A stretch of DNA of 64,000 bases from Chryseobacterium sp. RU37D (GTDB taxonomy: Bacteria; Bacteroidota; Bacteroidia; Flavobacteriales; Weeksellaceae): the NCBI RefSeq assembly GCF_900156075.1, contig NZ_FTMM01000001.1:1-64000 (forward strand), in the 5' to 3' direction. The translations under genes were made by a program, and so were the position numbers. The notes beneath the pieces are model-generated. The model was not told the origin of the DNA. It searched no databases and was given only the letters and a program-made list of their open reading frames with translations. The first letter of the stretch is position 1. Each line of letters opens with the position of its first letter. Of the stretch, positions 63,082 through 64,000 are shown piece after piece.

Positions 63082-64000
63082 ATGAAATTGTTTAACAAGA
63101 ATATAATTCTGGTAGCGGCAAGCGTTTCGCTGATGAGTTGTACACCAATTTATAAAAAAATGAACGTAGACAAAGAAACTTACGAAGGTCTTAATGACGG
63201 ACTTTATGCAAATCTTCAAACGACAAAAGGTAATTTGATCGTAAAATTCGAGGATAAAAAAGCACCTGTAACTGTAGCTAATTTTATTGGTCTTGCAGAA
63301 GGAAAAATCGACAACAAAGCTAAGGCTAAAGGAGTTCCTTTTTATGATGGAACGATTTTCCATAGAGTGATCAAAGATTTCATGATTCAAGGGGGAGATC
63401 CTCAAGGAACAGGGATGGGAGATCCTGGATATAAATTTGAGGACGAGAAAAATGACCTTAAACATACAGGAAAAGGAGTGCTTTCTATGGCGAATTCTGG
63501 ACCAAATACAAACGGTTCTCAATTTTTCATCACAGAAGTTGCTACACCTTGGTTGGACGGAAGACACACGATTTTCGGAAAAGTTGTAAAAGGTGAAGAT
63601 GTAATCGATGCGATTGCAAACGTAGAAAAAGGAGCTCAGGATAAACCTAAAACAGATATCGTTTTAGAAAAAGTTTCTGTTTTCAGCAAAGGTGAAGAGT
63701 ACAAAAACTACGATCCGGCAAAAACTTTCACAGAAGGAAAAGCTAAAATCGCAGAAAACAACAAAATCGCTCAAGCAAAAGAAGAGGCTGATAAAAAGAA
63801 AAAAGAAGAAGAATTTAAAGCAAACCAGGAGAAAATAGTTGAAAACCTAAAGGCTGGAATGCAAAAAACTGAATCTGGACTTTACTATAAAATCACAAAA
63901 ACAACAGACGGAAAAGCTCCAAAAGCGGGTGATAATGTTTCTGTACACTATGCGGGGAAATTGGTAGACGGGACAGAGTTCGATTCTTCATTCAAGAGAA
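63082..64000 (+). CDS. Cyclophilin-FKBP fused peptidylprolyl isomerase lipoprotein (3' end outside window)
   Basis: Starts ATG 3 bases after the gldI stop and is cut by the window end after 306 codons. Order: lipoprotein signal with VSLMSCTPIYKKM, a cyclophilin domain (about 45-205) with FYDGTIFHRVIKDFMIQGGD and GVLSMANSGPNTNGSQFFIT, a Lys/Glu-rich helical linker (AQAKEEADKKKKEEEFKANQ), and the beginning of an FKBP domain (TESGLYYKIT, VSVHYAGKLVDGTEFDS). Two isomerase folds in one envelope chaperone, in an operon with gldI, is a known Flavobacteriia arrangement. Confidence 0.93.
   Translation, partial: MKLFNKNIILVAASVSLMSCTPIYKKMNVDKETYEGLNDGLYANLQTTKGNLIVKFEDKKAPVTVANFIGLAEGKIDNKAKAKGVPFYDGTIFHRVIKDFMIQGGDPQGTGMGDPGYKFEDEKNDLKHTGKGVLSMANSGPNTNGSQFFITEVATPWLDGRHTIFGKVVKGEDVIDAIANVEKGAQDKPKTDIVLEKVSVFSKGEEYKNYDPAKTFTEGKAKIAENNKIAQAKEEADKKKKEEEFKANQEKIVENLKAGMQKTESGLYYKITKTTDGKAPKAGDNVSVHYAGKLVDGTEFDSSFKR

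Noticed and set aside
63079..63567. 162-codon minus-strand frame
   Set aside because: It is the antisense shadow of the cyclophilin-FKBP gene, which has a lipoprotein signal and clear domains on the plus strand.

Overview
The window is AT-rich DNA (roughly 35% GC by eye) from a member of the Flavobacteriia, most likely Chryseobacterium or a close Weeksellaceae relative. The support is a monomeric NADP-isocitrate dehydrogenase, a GldI-type lipoprotein, DUF4294, DUF763 and DUF3570/DUF4266 proteins, a CusA-TolC fusion, RNA-methyltransferase-only MnmD, -7 boxes of the TAnnTTTG type, no Shine-Dalgarno pattern, and dispersed palindromes typical of these genomes. No rRNA, tRNA or CRISPR array was found.

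Layout. 0-1.1 kb: the 3' part of an IS3-family element that has cut off an MFS exporter gene. 1.1-5.5 kb: icd, tpx and a DUF763 gene. 5.8-13.6 kb: a one-direction run of a Crp/Fnr regulator followed by small cytoplasmic proteins (VOC/glyoxalase folds, DinB folds, SRPBCC/AHSA1 folds, an alpha/beta hydrolase, an SDR), which looks like a small-molecule detoxification or modification island. 14-15.3 kb: an ECF sigma factor with two small membrane proteins sharing a C-terminal motif. 15.9-18.1 kb: a J-domain membrane protein, a Cys-rich 51-aa protein and a DcaP-like porin. 18.6-24.8 kb: gcvP, two unlisted microproteins of 26 and 29 aa, a Nei/Fpg glycosylase and dGTPase. 25-28.5 kb: a chimeric Rhs/polymorphic-toxin graveyard that truncates an SPFH-domain gene. 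28.8-30.1 kb: decayed fragments of sugar-related genes. 30.1-32.2 kb: an FMN-dependent alpha-hydroxy-acid dehydrogenase and a DUF1003 protein.

32.5-42.0 kb is a long minus-strand run that reads, in transcription order: Cys-rich small protein, CusA-TolC fusion, CusB adaptor, WxPPK-ending protein, thioredoxin, ApbE flavin transferase, DUF4266 lipoprotein, DUF3570 outer-membrane-like protein. It joins heavy-metal efflux to an envelope flavinylation/redox module. 42.5-46.4 kb holds small hypothetical genes and an NhaP-type antiporter. 47-48.9 kb is an alpha-oxoamine synthase (sphingolipid or sulfonolipid type) with its TetR neighbour. 49.0-50.7 kb is dnaX split at an A10 run, so that frame 0 gives a gamma-like protein and the -1 frame gives the tau tail. 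The remainder is mainly housekeeping: DAHP synthase/chorismate mutase, rsgA, ndk, a GH29 fucosidase, rpe, an M42 peptidase, a DUF4294 protein, a NUDIX protein, mnmD, ilvE, gldI and a cyclophilin-FKBP protein cut by the window end.

The most interesting items are the dnaX slippage site, the Rhs cassette array with a one-base-overlapping candidate immunity gene, the paired single-span microproteins, the merged metal-efflux/flavinylation operon, the ECF sigma cassette and the perfect palindromes with 3-nt loops. All functional statements are from reading the sequence and recall of protein families; no searches were run.
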